NCBI RefSeq assembly: GCF_016909575.1
Contig: NZ_JAFBGA010000001.1
Span: 682,001-746,000, forward strand
From: Streptomyces sp. HB132
GTDB lineage: Bacteria; Actinomycetota; Actinomycetes; Streptomycetales; Streptomycetaceae
Length of the DNA: 64,000 nt
Direction of reading: 5' to 3'
The notes beneath the pieces were generated by a model. It did not search any database. It saw only the letters and a program-made list of their open reading frames with translations, and was not told the DNA's origin. Position numbers and translations under genes: made by a program. How positions within the stretch are numbered: the first letter of the stretch is position 1; each line of letters opens with the position of its first letter. This document shows positions 51,762 to 59,938 of this stretch, piece after piece.

Positions 51762-53084
51762 GTGGTGACCAGTACCAAGCGCCGCATGCCCGACAGGCGC
51801 ACCTACGTTCTAGACACCAGCGTCCTGCTGGCCGACCCCAAAGCCATGACCCGCTTCGACGAGCACGAAGTCGTGCTCCCGATCGTCGTGGTCACGGAGC
51901 TGGAGGCCAAAAGGCACCACCCCGAGCTCGGATACTTCGCCCGGCAGGCTCTGCGCCTCCTGGACGACTTCCGCATCCGGTACGGCCGGCTGGACGCCCC
52001 GATCCCGCTCGGGGATCTGGGCGGGTCGCTCCGTGTCGAACTCAACCACTCCGATCCCGGAGTCCTGCCGGCCGGCTACCGGCTGGGGGACAACGACTCA
52101 CGGATCCTCGCGGTCGCACGCAACCTGCAGGCCGAGGGGTACGACGTCACCGTCGTCTCCAAGGACCTGCCGCTCCGGATCAAGGCGTCCTCGGTCGGCC
52201 TCCTCGCCGAGGAGTACCGCGCCGAGCTCGCCGTCACCGACTCCGGCTTCACCGGGATGGCGGAGCTGTCCCTCGCCGCGGAACAGGTCGACCTGCTGTT
52301 CAGTGAGGAGAGCCTGTACGTCCCCGAGGCCACCGAATACCCCGTGCACACCGGACTGGTGCTCCAGTCCGACCGCGGCAAGGCGCTCGGCAGGGTCACG
52401 GCCGAGGGCAACGTCCGGCTCGTGCGGGGCGATCGGGAGGCCTTCGGTATCCACGGCCGCAGCGCCGAGCAGCGCATCGCGCTCGACCTGCTCCTGGACC
52501 CGGACATCGGGATCATCTCGATGGGCGGCCGGGCGGGCACCGGCAAGTCGGCCCTGGCGCTCTGTGCGGGGCTGGAGGCCGTCCTGGAGCGCCGGCAGCA
52601 CAAGAAGGTGATGGTCTTCCGGCCGCTGTACGCCGTCGGCGGGCAGGAGCTCGGCTACCTCCCGGGCAGCGAGTCCGAGAAGATGAGCCCCTGGGCGCAG
52701 GCCGTCTTCGACACGCTGTCGGCGGTCGCCGGGCGCGAGATCATCGAAGAGGTGCTGGGGCGCGGGATGCTGGAGGTCCTGCCGCTCACCCACATCCGGG
52801 GCCGCTCGCTCCACGACGCCTTCGTGATCGTGGACGAGGCGCAGTCGCTGGAGCGCAATGTCCTGTTGACCGTGTTGTCCCGTATCGGGGCGAATTCGCG
52901 GGTGGTGCTCACTCACGATGTGGCGCAGCGGGACAACCTCAGGGTCGGCCGCTACGACGGAGTCGTCGCCGTGGTCGAGAAACTGAAGGGGCATCCGCTC
53001 TTCGCGCACGTCACGCTCACCCGCTCCGAGCGCTCGCAGATCGCCGCGCTGGTGACCGAAATGCTGGAGGACGGGCACATCTGA
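51762..53084 (+). CDS. PIN-domain and PhoH-domain ATPase
   Basis: This 440-residue cytosolic protein has an N-terminal PIN nuclease domain (about 13-150), with acidic residues in [12 protein letters not shown] (Asp18), VTELEAKR, and GDNDSRIL, and a C-terminal PhoH ATPase domain. Walker A is [10 protein letters not shown] (about 255-264) and Walker B is FVIVDEAQ (about 354-361). PhoH2-type PIN-PhoH proteins act as RNA helicase/RNases. Tandem GTG codons at 51762 and 51765 serve as start. The gene ends with a hairpin terminator. Confidence 0.9.
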   Translation: MVTSTKRRMPDRRTYVLDTSVLLADPKAMTRFDEHEVVLPIVVVTELEAKRHHPELGYFARQALRLLDDFRIRYGRLDAPIPLGDLGGSLRVELNHSDPGVLPAGYRLGDNDSRILAVARNLQAEGYDVTVVSKDLPLRIKASSVGLLAEEYRAELAVTDSGFTGMAELSLAAEQVDLLFSEESLYVPEATEYPVHTGLVLQSDRGKALGRVTAEGNVRLVRGDREAFGIHGRSAEQRIALDLLLDPDIGIISMGGRAGTGKSALALCAGLEAVLERRQHKKVMVFRPLYAVGGQELGYLPGSESEKMSPWAQAVFDTLSAVAGREIIEEVLGRGMLEVLPLTHIRGRSLHDAFVIVDEAQSLERNVLLTVLSRIGANSRVVLTHDVAQRDNLRVGRYDGVVAVVEKLKGHPLFAHVTLTRSERSQIAALVTEMLEDGHI

Positions 53085-53100
53085 CCCGGAACACCCCATA

Positions 53101-53141
53101 GATGCCGCCCGGCGAGCCAAGGAGCTTAGCCGGGCGGCATC
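53101..53141 (+). terminator. phoH terminator
   Basis: A perfect 13-bp inverted repeat with a 15-base loop, 16 bases after the PIN-PhoH stop codon. Confidence 0.65.
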
Positions 53142-53183
53142 GTCCTGCACCGTCATTTCCGAAAAAGTTGTGCGCCAAACGAG

Positions 53184-53199
53184 GTGTGACCTTTCACAC
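53184..53199. promoter_or_regulatory. Candidate Crp-like site
   Basis: GTGTGA-CCTT-TCACAC is a perfect short inverted repeat and fits the loose Streptomyces Crp pattern GTG-N6-x-N-CAC. It lies 275 bases before the lytic transglycosylase start. Spacing differs from the classic N6 palindrome, so the call is weak. Confidence 0.3.
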
Positions 53200-53345
53200 G
53201 CAACACAGAATTGCAACGCGCCGTGTCCTTCCGGCAGAGTCTTGCTTCCGTCAGGCCCCGCATACGGCACTTGGGCACCTCCGAAGGCGCCACGCACCAC
53301 ACAACTCAACAATCGCCGTCCGTATGCCGCCCGCGAGCACAACGC

Positions 53346-53455
53346 GGCGCTCCCGAGAGGGAGTCGCCCACCGGGCCCGTGCCTCCCGTGACCCAAGCAG
53401 TAGGGAGGCCAGTGTCAGGGGCACGATTGCGCCCGCGAGGTCACCTAAGCGGGCG
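53346..53455 (+). other. Structured mRNA leader of the lytic transglycosylase gene
   Basis: Three successive hairpins can form: 53346-53368 (9 pairs with one bulge), 53381-53387 with 53403-53409 (7 pairs), and 53430-53436 with 53449-53455 (7 pairs), the last ending 18 bases before the start codon. Cell-wall hydrolase genes in Streptomyces often have structured leaders, including c-di-AMP (ydaO) riboswitches, but I could not find the ydaO core here. Confidence 0.35.
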
Positions 53456-53473
53456 ATGCTGGAAGGACACCGT

Positions 53474-54190
53474 GTGAGCCGGATCTCGGTCCGGGGGTTC
53501 GCCGTGGCATCTGCCACCGCCGTAACCACCGTAGGCGCCGTCGTAGGCGTTGCGTCGGGCAGCACTCCCGCTGTCGACGACAACAACTTCGAGGCGGCCG
53601 CAGCCGACACCACGCTGCTCGCAGACATCCCCGCGGGCCAGCAGGCCCAGGTGCAGACGGCTTCGCTGACGCAGCAGGCCGACGCCCAGGCGTCGGCGGC
53701 GGACGCGGCAGCCAAGAAGTCCGCGGAGGAGACGGCCCGCATCCAGGCCGCCAAGGACGCCAAGTCGAAGAAGCAGGCGGCCGAGGACAAGATCGTGGCC
53801 GAGCGCGAGGCCAAGGAGAAGGCGAAGAAGGAGGCCGAGCGCGCGAGCCGGTCCTCCGTCCGCGACGCCTCGTCCTTCTCGGCGCAGGGCTCCTACTCGG
53901 TGGCCGAAGTGCAGGCGATGGCCCGGCAGATGATGCCGGCTGACCAGTTCCAGTGCTTCAGCAACATCGTGGACCGCGAGTCGGGCTGGAACTACCGGGC
54001 GACCAACCCGTCCTCCGGTGCCTACGGCATCATGCAAGCCCTGCCGGGCTCCAAGATGGCGTCGGCGGGTGCGGACTGGCAGACCAACCCGGCGACCCAG
54101 ATCAAGTGGGGCCTCAGCTACATGAACAGTGACCGCTACGGCAGTCCCTGCGCGGCCTGGTCCTTCTGGCAGGCCAACCACTGGTACTAG
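53474..54190 (+). CDS. Secreted lytic transglycosylase (SLT domain)
   Basis: This 238-residue exported protein starts at GTG 53474 (GGAAGGA upstream). A signal-like hydrophobic stretch (FAVASATAVTTVGAVVGVASG) is followed by an Ala/Lys/Glu coiled-coil region (about 75-125) and an SLT domain at about 140-238. The catalytic Glu169 lies in IVDRESGW, followed by GAYGIMQALPGSKM. Such enzymes cleave peptidoglycan glycan strands and are tied to growth or germination. The long leader with hairpins may regulate translation. A strong hairpin terminator follows. Confidence 0.88.
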   Translation: MSRISVRGFAVASATAVTTVGAVVGVASGSTPAVDDNNFEAAAADTTLLADIPAGQQAQVQTASLTQQADAQASAADAAAKKSAEETARIQAAKDAKSKKQAAEDKIVAEREAKEKAKKEAERASRSSVRDASSFSAQGSYSVAEVQAMARQMMPADQFQCFSNIVDRESGWNYRATNPSSGAYGIMQALPGSKMASAGADWQTNPATQIKWGLSYMNSDRYGSPCAAWSFWQANHWY

Positions 54191-54217
54191 AACCCCGCGA
54201 GGTTCAGCGACCGACCT

Positions 54218-54256
54218 CGAGATGCCCCGCACCGATCCACGGTGCGGGGCATCTCG
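54218..54256 (+). terminator. Lytic transglycosylase terminator
   Basis: A perfect 17-bp inverted repeat with a 5-base loop, no T-run, 27 bases after the stop codon. Confidence 0.7.
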
Positions 54257-54321
54257 CGTGTACGGTCGACCCGGACAGCTCCGGGGGGCGTGCGGGGAGC
54301 AGACGGGGGAAAGGGAAAATC

Positions 54322-55731
54322 ATGTCGAAACTTCCGGGGTGGCTCGGTCGGCTCGGAGCCGAAATCACCGAGATCGGGGCGCGCCTGGAAGAACGCCGCG
54401 CCGAGGACGAGCGCCGGGCCGACGCGGTCGCGGCGAGCGGCTCCTCGTCGACGCTCTCCACGTCCGTCGCCGATCAGGTGCCGCGCCCGCCCACGTACGC
54501 CCCTTCCGTGTCCGCTCCTTCCACGTCCACCCGACCCGAGCCGGTGACCGCGATCCCCTGGGGGATGCGCGTCGCGGCCGAGGCGGGCTGGCGGCTGCTG
54601 GTCCTGGCCGGCACCCTCTGGGTGCTGATGCGGGTCATCAGTGCCGTGCAACTGGTCGTCCTCGCCTTCGTCGCCGCCCTCCTGGTGACCGCGATGCTCC
54701 AGCCGACCGTCGTACGCCTGAGGCGCTACGGGCTGCCGCGCGGTCTGGCCACCGCGGTCACGGCGGTGCTCGGCTTCGTCGTCATGGGCCTGGTCGGCTG
54801 GTTCGTGGTCTGGCAGGTGATGGACAATCTGGACACCCTCTCGGACCGGGTCCGTGACGGCATCGACGAGCTGAAGCGCTGGCTCCTGGACAGCCCGTTC
54901 CACGTCACCGAGTCGCAGATCAACGACATCGCGAAGAACCTCAGCGACACCATCGGCACCAACACCGAGGAGATCACCTCCGCCGGGCTCCAGGGCGTCA
55001 CGGTGATGGTGGAGTTCCTCACCGGGCTCCTGCTCGCGATGTTCTCGACGCTCTTCCTGCTCCACGACGGCAAGCGCATCTGGCAGTGGGTCCTCAAGCT
55101 GGTCCCCGCCCAGGCGCGTCCGGGCGTCGCCGGTGCCGGGCCGCGTGCCTGGCGGACGCTGACCGCCTATGTGCGGGGCACGGTGATCGTGGCCCTGATC
55201 GACGCGATCTTCATCGGCCTCGGGATCTACTTCCTCGACGTACCGATGGCGGTCCCGCTCGCCGTCTTCATCTTCCTCTTCGCCTTCATCCCGCTGGTCG
55301 GCGCCGTGGTCTCCGGGGCGCTCGCCGTCGTCGTCTCGCTCGTCACCCAGGGCGTGTTCACCGCTCTGATGGTGCTGATCGTGGTGCTCGCCGTGCAGCA
55401 GATCGAGGGCCACATCCTGCAGCCCTTCATCCTCGGCCGTGCCGTGCGCGTCCACCCGCTGGCCGTGGTGCTCTCGGTCGCAGCGGGCGGGATGATCGCC
55501 GGCATCGGCGGTGCGGTGGTGGCCGTACCCCTGGTGGCGGTGACCAACGCGGTGGTCGGCTACCTGCGCTCGTACGGGCAGGACCCGGCCGCGCTCCAGG
55601 GGCCCGGACCGCACGGCGCCACGGCGCTCTCGGCCGTACCGCCGAAGGAGCCGCCCGCCCCCGTGGCCGGGGCCGTGGAGGATCGCGGCGGCGAGAGCGC
55701 GGACCGGTCGCCGGACGACCGGAAGGAGTAG
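54322..55731 (+). CDS. AI-2E (TqsA/YdiK) family permease
   Basis: This 469-residue membrane protein has a charged N-terminal region (about 1-75) and about eight transmembrane segments typical of the AI-2E family (PF01594). Landmarks are VLAFVAALLVTAMLQPTVVRLRRYGLPRGLATAV and FIFLFAFIPLVGAVVSGALAVVVSLVTQG, then QQIEGHILQPFILGRAVRVHPLAVVLSV. The family name comes from a proposed autoinducer-2 exporter; other members act as Na+(Li+)/H+ antiporters, so substrate is open. The C-terminal tail is hydrophilic. A GGGGGAAAGGG tract precedes the ATG. Confidence 0.9.
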   Translation: MSKLPGWLGRLGAEITEIGARLEERRAEDERRADAVAASGSSSTLSTSVADQVPRPPTYAPSVSAPSTSTRPEPVTAIPWGMRVAAEAGWRLLVLAGTLWVLMRVISAVQLVVLAFVAALLVTAMLQPTVVRLRRYGLPRGLATAVTAVLGFVVMGLVGWFVVWQVMDNLDTLSDRVRDGIDELKRWLLDSPFHVTESQINDIAKNLSDTIGTNTEEITSAGLQGVTVMVEFLTGLLLAMFSTLFLLHDGKRIWQWVLKLVPAQARPGVAGAGPRAWRTLTAYVRGTVIVALIDAIFIGLGIYFLDVPMAVPLAVFIFLFAFIPLVGAVVSGALAVVVSLVTQGVFTALMVLIVVLAVQQIEGHILQPFILGRAVRVHPLAVVLSVAAGGMIAGIGGAVVAVPLVAVTNAVVGYLRSYGQDPAALQGPGPHGATALSAVPPKEPPAPVAGAVEDRGGESADRSPDDRKE

Positions 55732-55794
55732 GGCGCGGAGGTCCGGGCGCCGAGGAGGCGGCCGGACCGTGCCCGCGCCGGACGCGGACACGAA

Positions 55795-55834
55795 GAAGGG
55801 CCCCGTCGACGGTCGGTCGTCGACGGGGCCCTTC
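55795..55834. terminator. Bidirectional hairpin terminator
   Basis: A perfect 16-bp inverted repeat with an 8-base loop, between the convergent AI-2E permease and ahpD genes. Confidence 0.8.
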
Positions 55835-55854
55835 CCGTACAAAGGTACTGCCCG

Positions 55855-56391
55855 TTACAGCCCGGCGAGTACGGCCTCGGATTCGAGGGTCACGCCGACC
55901 GCCTGGATCACCGAAGCGATCTTGACTGCTTCCTGGATCGTCTCACGGTCGACGCCGGCCTTGCGCAGCACCTGCTCGTGCGAGTCCAGGCACTGGCCGC
56001 AGCCGTTGATGGCGGAGACGGCGAGCGACCACAGCTCGAAGTCGACCTTCTCCACGCCCGGCTTGCCGATGACGTTCATCCGCAGACCCGCACGGAGGTT
56101 GCCGTACTCGGGGTCCGACAGCAGGTGCCGGGTGCGGTAGAAGACGTTGTTCATCGCCATGATCGCCGCTGCCGACTTCGCCGCGGTGTACGCCTCGGCG
56201 GAGAGGTTGGCCCTGGCCTCCGGCTCCAGCTCGCTCAGCACCTTCGGCGAGCGCGAGGCGATCGCGCAGGCCAGGACGGTGCCCCACAGCTGCTGCTGGG
56301 GGAGCTCGCTGTTGCCGATGACCGAACCGAGGTTCAGCTTCAGGTCCTTGGCGAAGTCCGGTATGGAGGACTTCAGTTCGTCGAGTGCCAT
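55855..56391 (-). CDS. ahpD: Alkyl hydroperoxide reductase AhpD
   Basis: This 178-residue protein has the AhpD fold. The active-site Cys131-x-x-Cys134 lies in [12 protein letters not shown] with the conserved His138. AhpD reduces oxidised AhpC, using electrons from a lipoyl-protein system in actinobacteria. It lies 12 bases after ahpC in the same leftward operon. Length and motif are standard. Confidence 0.95.
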   Translation of the reverse strand: MALDELKSSIPDFAKDLKLNLGSVIGNSELPQQQLWGTVLACAIASRSPKVLSELEPEARANLSAEAYTAAKSAAAIMAMNNVFYRTRHLLSDPEYGNLRAGLRMNVIGKPGVEKVDFELWSLAVSAINGCGQCLDSHEQVLRKAGVDRETIQEAVKIASVIQAVGVTLESEAVLAGL

Positions 56392-56403
56392 GTCGGTATC
56401 AGC

Positions 56404-56955
56404 TCACTCGCCGGAGAGGAGGGCGACCGGGTCGAGGGTGTTCTCGCCCTTGGTCCAGTTGCAGGGGCAGAGCTCGTCGGTCTGCAGGGCGTCGAGGACC
56501 CGCAGGACCTCCTTGGGGTTACGGCCCACGGAACCGGCGGTCACCATCGTGAACTGGATCTCGTTGTTCTGGTCGACGATGAAGACGGCGCGCTGGGCGA
56601 AGCCGTCCTCGCCCTCGATGCCGAGGTCACGCATGAGCTCGTGCTTCGAGTCGGCCAGCATCGGGAAGGGCAGGTCGGTCAGGTCCGGGTGGTCCTTGCG
56701 CCAGGCGTGGTGCACGAACTCGGAGTCACCGGAGAAGCCGAGGACCTGCGCGTCACGGTCGGCGAACTCGTCGTTCAGCTTGCCGAAGGCGGCGATCTCG
56801 GTGGGGCACACGAAGGTGAAGTCCTTCGGCCACGCGAAGATCACTTTCCAGCCCTCATACGTCTTGTGGGTGATGGTCTCGAACTCCTCACCCTTCTCCA
56901 GGGAGACGCAAGCAGTCAGTTCGAACTCGGGGAACTTGTCACCAACGGTGAGCAT
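56404..56955 (-). CDS. ahpC: Alkyl hydroperoxide reductase AhpC (2-Cys peroxiredoxin)
   Basis: This 183-residue peroxiredoxin has its peroxidatic Cys50 in DFTFVCPTE; the C-terminal Cys163 and Cys165 (ELCPCNW) serve as resolving and extra thiols, as in actinobacterial AhpC. It reduces hydrogen and organic peroxides. AGGAG precedes ATG 56955. In Streptomyces the gene is normally divergent from oxyR with a short intergenic region; here the two are separated by about 2 kb containing an integrase gene. The promoter side up to 57036 is retained, but OxyR control may have changed. Confidence 0.96.
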   Translation of the reverse strand: MLTVGDKFPEFELTACVSLEKGEEFETITHKTYEGWKVIFAWPKDFTFVCPTEIAAFGKLNDEFADRDAQVLGFSGDSEFVHHAWRKDHPDLTDLPFPMLADSKHELMRDLGIEGEDGFAQRAVFIVDQNNEIQFTMVTAGSVGRNPKEVLRVLDALQTDELCPCNWTKGENTLDPVALLSGE

Positions 56956-57025
56956 GATTCGGGGCACTCCTGTGTTGCTTGGGGTTGGACCCGAGAACAG
57001 TCCCACATGCCCTATTGATCACGGA

Positions 57026-57036
57026 AATCGGTCATG
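57026..57036 (+). repeat. Left 11-bp direct repeat (candidate att core)
   Basis: AATCGGTCATG; identical to 58917-58927. It lies 71-81 bases from the ahpC start codon, in the ahpC upstream region. Confidence 0.6.
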
Positions 57037-57298
57037 TCGAGGGGATTGATAGAAACGGGTGATCAGTGATAGGGGCCAGGGTGCGCGTTGCCGCGGCAGC
57101 GTTGAGTCTTGCCCTCTCGAGGACGGGCGCAGGTGCCGTTCGGGCTTGGTGGCGTCGGGCCGCGTCCTCCACGGCCTCTGCATTCCGTATGAGGTTGGTC
57201 CCGCTGAAGGATCGCCCCTTTGGGTGCGTGCGGGGCAAGGGGGGCCGACCGTTTCGCACCGCGAGGATGGATGGGGCACCTCGGGACAAAGTGCTCGA

Positions 57299-58825
57299 CT
57301 ACGAGGGGTGATCGTCTTCGTTCCAGGCGATCTCGATCAGTTCCGGGTCGAACTTCCGGCCACGCCCCGCGGGGTGAACCATCACGGCCCGGATCAACTC
57401 TCGGAGCTGTGCCTTCTTCTGCGGGACCGAGTACCCCATCCACTCTTTCAGGAGGGAGGGGGAGGCGTTCCGTCTGCGCACCTTGGTGGCGACCAGTCGG
57501 CGTCGCTGCCGATTCAGTTCGTCTCGCTCGCCTTCGAGTTCCTCCAGCAGGTCGAGTGCAGTGCCCATGCCGATGCGCTTCTCCCTGCGCCGGTCGCTGA
57601 CCTGCTTGATTTCCTGGTCGATCTCGGAGAGTCGGGCGTCATGTTGCGTCTCGTCGACGCTCCTCTGTTCGACGACCATGCCGAGGCTGCGGCGGACTTC
57701 CTGGAGAAAAGCCGTCTCGACCAGGTCCTCCATCGGAGGGCCGACTCTGGTGACGCCGCCGCACCCGCCGAGTGTGGTGAGGCAGGCGTACCGGTATCCA
57801 TAACGCTCGTAGGACGTGGTTCCCTTCGAGTACTGGTTGGACATCAGGGGAAAGCTGCACTTTCCGCACCGGGCAATCCCGGACAGGAGGTATTTGGCCG
57901 AGGTGCTGTGTGGTGCTCGTCCCTCCGCCCGGGCCCTCTGCCGCTCCTCGATCGTGGCCACGCAGGCTTGCCACTCTTCGGGGGAGACGATGGCTTCCCA
58001 GTCGCCCATGACGGGCCTGCCGTCCTTGCGGATGACGAATTCTGGCATCCACGGCCTCTTGATGTTGCGTCGCTCGGCCTGAGGTAGGTAGGTCCTGTAA
58101 CCGCAGATGCGGGGGTTCACGAGGCGCGCCTCGACAGTGCTGTGCTGCAGGCTCTGCGTTCCGGGCTTTCTCTTGTTGCGCGTGGGCTCGTATCCGAGGT
58201 TGATCCACTGCTTGCGGATCTCGCCGACCGTGAGGCCGTCAGGAATCGCGAGGACTGCTTGCCGAAGCACTTCGGCTTCGGTGTCATGGAGCGTCCGACG
58301 ATCTTCGGCCCATCCGAAGGGCCGCGGGGCTCCGTGCATGTGTCCACGCTCGGCCAGGCCCTTGTTTCTTCGGGTGACCCGTCGCTTGGTGCTGTACACC
58401 TCCATGCCGCCCATGGCGGCCTGAACGGTGAGCATCGACCGGCCCTCCTGTGTGGCCAGGTCGGTACCGCCCACAACGGCCCGCCCCACGTATCTGGGGT
58501 TGAGCTGAAAGAGCCGGTTGATGCGGGCCGCATCGTATTCCTGCCGTACCAATCGGTCTGAGTGGTAGAAGAGGACGCCCCGGATCGTTCCGTTCTCCAG
58601 GTCGGCCAGCAGCATCTCGAAGTCGTTGCGGATCACGCGTGGGTCGCCCGCCGGGGTGTGGTTGTCGCTGTAACGGCGAGTGATGGTCAGGTTCAGCTCG
58701 GCTGCCAACTCGTCCATGTCCTTGAACTGCTCGGCAACCTGGTCGCCGATCTCGCGCCAGCCGGCAGCGTTCGCCCGGAGCGCCTTGTCCTCCGACGCGC
58801 GCGCGTACGCGCCCACAGGAAACAT
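57299..58825 (-). CDS. Large serine recombinase / integrase
   Basis: This 508-residue phage-type serine integrase starts at ATG 58825 (GGGAGGG upstream). The N-terminal resolvase domain (about 1-160) has the catalytic Ser11 in YARASEDK and the arginine motif SDRLVRQEYDA. A recombinase domain follows (about 170-300, RPFGWAEDRRTL). The zinc ribbon (about 320-375) has CGKC and GCGG pairs. A long coiled coil (about 395-450) completes the large-serine-integrase plan. All key residues seem intact, so it may still be active. No recombination directionality factor is visible. It lies 92 bases from the right repeat. Confidence 0.92.
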   Translation of the reverse strand: MFPVGAYARASEDKALRANAAGWREIGDQVAEQFKDMDELAAELNLTITRRYSDNHTPAGDPRVIRNDFEMLLADLENGTIRGVLFYHSDRLVRQEYDAARINRLFQLNPRYVGRAVVGGTDLATQEGRSMLTVQAAMGGMEVYSTKRRVTRRNKGLAERGHMHGAPRPFGWAEDRRTLHDTEAEVLRQAVLAIPDGLTVGEIRKQWINLGYEPTRNKRKPGTQSLQHSTVEARLVNPRICGYRTYLPQAERRNIKRPWMPEFVIRKDGRPVMGDWEAIVSPEEWQACVATIEERQRARAEGRAPHSTSAKYLLSGIARCGKCSFPLMSNQYSKGTTSYERYGYRYACLTTLGGCGGVTRVGPPMEDLVETAFLQEVRRSLGMVVEQRSVDETQHDARLSEIDQEIKQVSDRRREKRIGMGTALDLLEELEGERDELNRQRRRLVATKVRRRNASPSLLKEWMGYSVPQKKAQLRELIRAVMVHPAGRGRKFDPELIEIAWNEDDHPS

Positions 58826-58916
58826 GTCAGGTCCCTCCCTGAAAGGTGACTTCAGCGCCCGCCGAGATGGGTCGGCCCTCTAGGCGCGGCGCGTATTGAT
58901 CGCAGGGAATGGCTAC

Positions 58917-58927
58917 AATCGGTCATG
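58917..58927 (+). repeat. Right 11-bp direct repeat (candidate att core)
   Basis: AATCGGTCATG; identical to 57026-57036, ending 20 bases before the oxyR start codon. Confidence 0.6.
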
Positions 58928-58947
58928 GTGATCGGAGGTGCCTATCA

Positions 58948-59907
58948 GTGGCGTCTGCAATTCAGGCGAATAAGCTCAAGCAGCCCAGCCTCTCGCAGCT
59001 GCGGGCCTTCGCGGCCGTGGCGGAACATCTGCACTTCCGGGACGCAGCGGCAGCAATCGGGATGAGTCAGCCGGCGCTCTCCGGGGCGGTGTCCGCGCTG
59101 GAGGTGGCACTGGGTGTCCAGCTCATCGAGCGTACGACGCGCAAGGTTCTGCTCACGCCCGCGGGGGAGCGCCTCGCGGTGCGGAGCCGGGCGGTGCTGG
59201 GAGCGCTCGGCGAGTTGATGGAGGAGGCCGAGGCGGTGCGGGCGCCGTTCACCGGGGTGCTCCGGCTCGGCGTGATCCCGACGGTCGCGCCGTATCTGCT
59301 GCCGGCCGTGCTCAGGCTGGTCCACGAGCGCTATCCGGATCTGGATCTCCAGGTCCACGAGGAGCAGACCTCCTCGCTGCTGGAGGGGCTGGCGGCGGGA
59401 CGACTGGACCTGCTGCTGCTCGCCGTGCCGCTCGGGGTCCCCGGTGTCACGGAACTCCCGCTGTTCGACGAGGACTTCGTGCTCGTCATGGAGAAGGAGC
59501 ACCACCTCGCCGGGCGCACCGGCCTGCCCCGCGAGACGCTGCGCGATCTGCCGCTGCTGCTGCTCGACGAGGGCCACTGCCTGCGCGACCAGGCGCTGGA
59601 CATCTGCCGGGAGGCCGGGCGGACCCGGGGTACGCCGGTGACGACGACCGCGGCCGGGCTCTCCACCCTCGTACAGCTCGTCGCGGGCGGGCTCGGGGTG
59701 ACGCTGCTGCCACGGACTGCGGTGACGGTGGAGACCGGGCGGAACGAGGCCCTGTCCACCGGGTACTTCATGGACCCGGCGCCCTCGCGGCGGGTGGCGT
59801 TGGCCGTGCGGACAGGCTCGGCGCGGCACGAGGAGTTCGAGGAACTGGCAGCCGCGCTCCGCGGTGCGATGGGGACGCTGCCGGTGAGGGTGCCCGAAGA
59901 GGGGTGA
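58948..59907 (+). CDS. oxyR: LysR-type peroxide sensor OxyR
   Basis: This 319-residue LysR regulator starts at GTG 58948 after GGAGGTG. The helix-turn-helix covers about residues 15-70 (FRDAAAAIGMSQPALSGAVSALE). The redox pair is Cys211 and Cys220 in DEGHCLRDQALDIC, with the same nine-residue spacing as Cys199/Cys208 of E. coli OxyR. It should activate ahpCD on peroxide stress. Its short upstream region before the integrase element may lack the shared operator normally present between oxyR and ahpC. Confidence 0.94.
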   Translation: MASAIQANKLKQPSLSQLRAFAAVAEHLHFRDAAAAIGMSQPALSGAVSALEVALGVQLIERTTRKVLLTPAGERLAVRSRAVLGALGELMEEAEAVRAPFTGVLRLGVIPTVAPYLLPAVLRLVHERYPDLDLQVHEEQTSSLLEGLAAGRLDLLLLAVPLGVPGVTELPLFDEDFVLVMEKEHHLAGRTGLPRETLRDLPLLLLDEGHCLRDQALDICREAGRTRGTPVTTTAAGLSTLVQLVAGGLGVTLLPRTAVTVETGRNEALSTGYFMDPAPSRRVALAVRTGSARHEEFEELAAALRGAMGTLPVRVPEEG

Positions 59908-59931
59908 ACGCGCCCCCGGCGCGCTCACCCC
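59901..59931 (+). terminator. oxyR terminator
   Basis: A 13-bp stem with one mismatch and a 5-base loop overlaps the oxyR stop codon, between convergent genes. Confidence 0.6.
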
Positions 59932-59938
59932 TGCGTCG

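Larger units (their letters stand above)
57026..58927. mobile_element. Candidate solo serine-integrase element between ahpC and oxyR
   Basis: An exact 11-bp direct repeat (AATCGGTCATG) marks both ends. Joining the outer flanks at the repeat restores a gap of about 100 bases between ahpC and oxyR, as in other Streptomyces. Inside are one integrase gene next to the right end and 262 bases (57037-57298) with no supported gene at the left. The integrase region is visibly lower in G+C than its neighbours. Either a larger element has been deleted to its integrase or this is a minimal element. Confidence 0.65.

Noticed and set aside
53210..53473. A ydaO (c-di-AMP) riboswitch before the lytic transglycosylase
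   Set aside because: Hairpins are present but the conserved core sequences could not be recognised; kept only as an unassigned structured leader.
56979..56992. A TTGGGG...GGACCC sequence upstream of ahpC as a copy of the pilus-regulon palindrome
   Set aside because: Arm sequence and spacing do not match the 8-2-8 pattern.
57019..57298. Small reading frames at the left end of the integrase element as an excisionase
   Set aside because: The frames are short, overlapping and low-complexity, without a ribosome site or helix-turn-helix.
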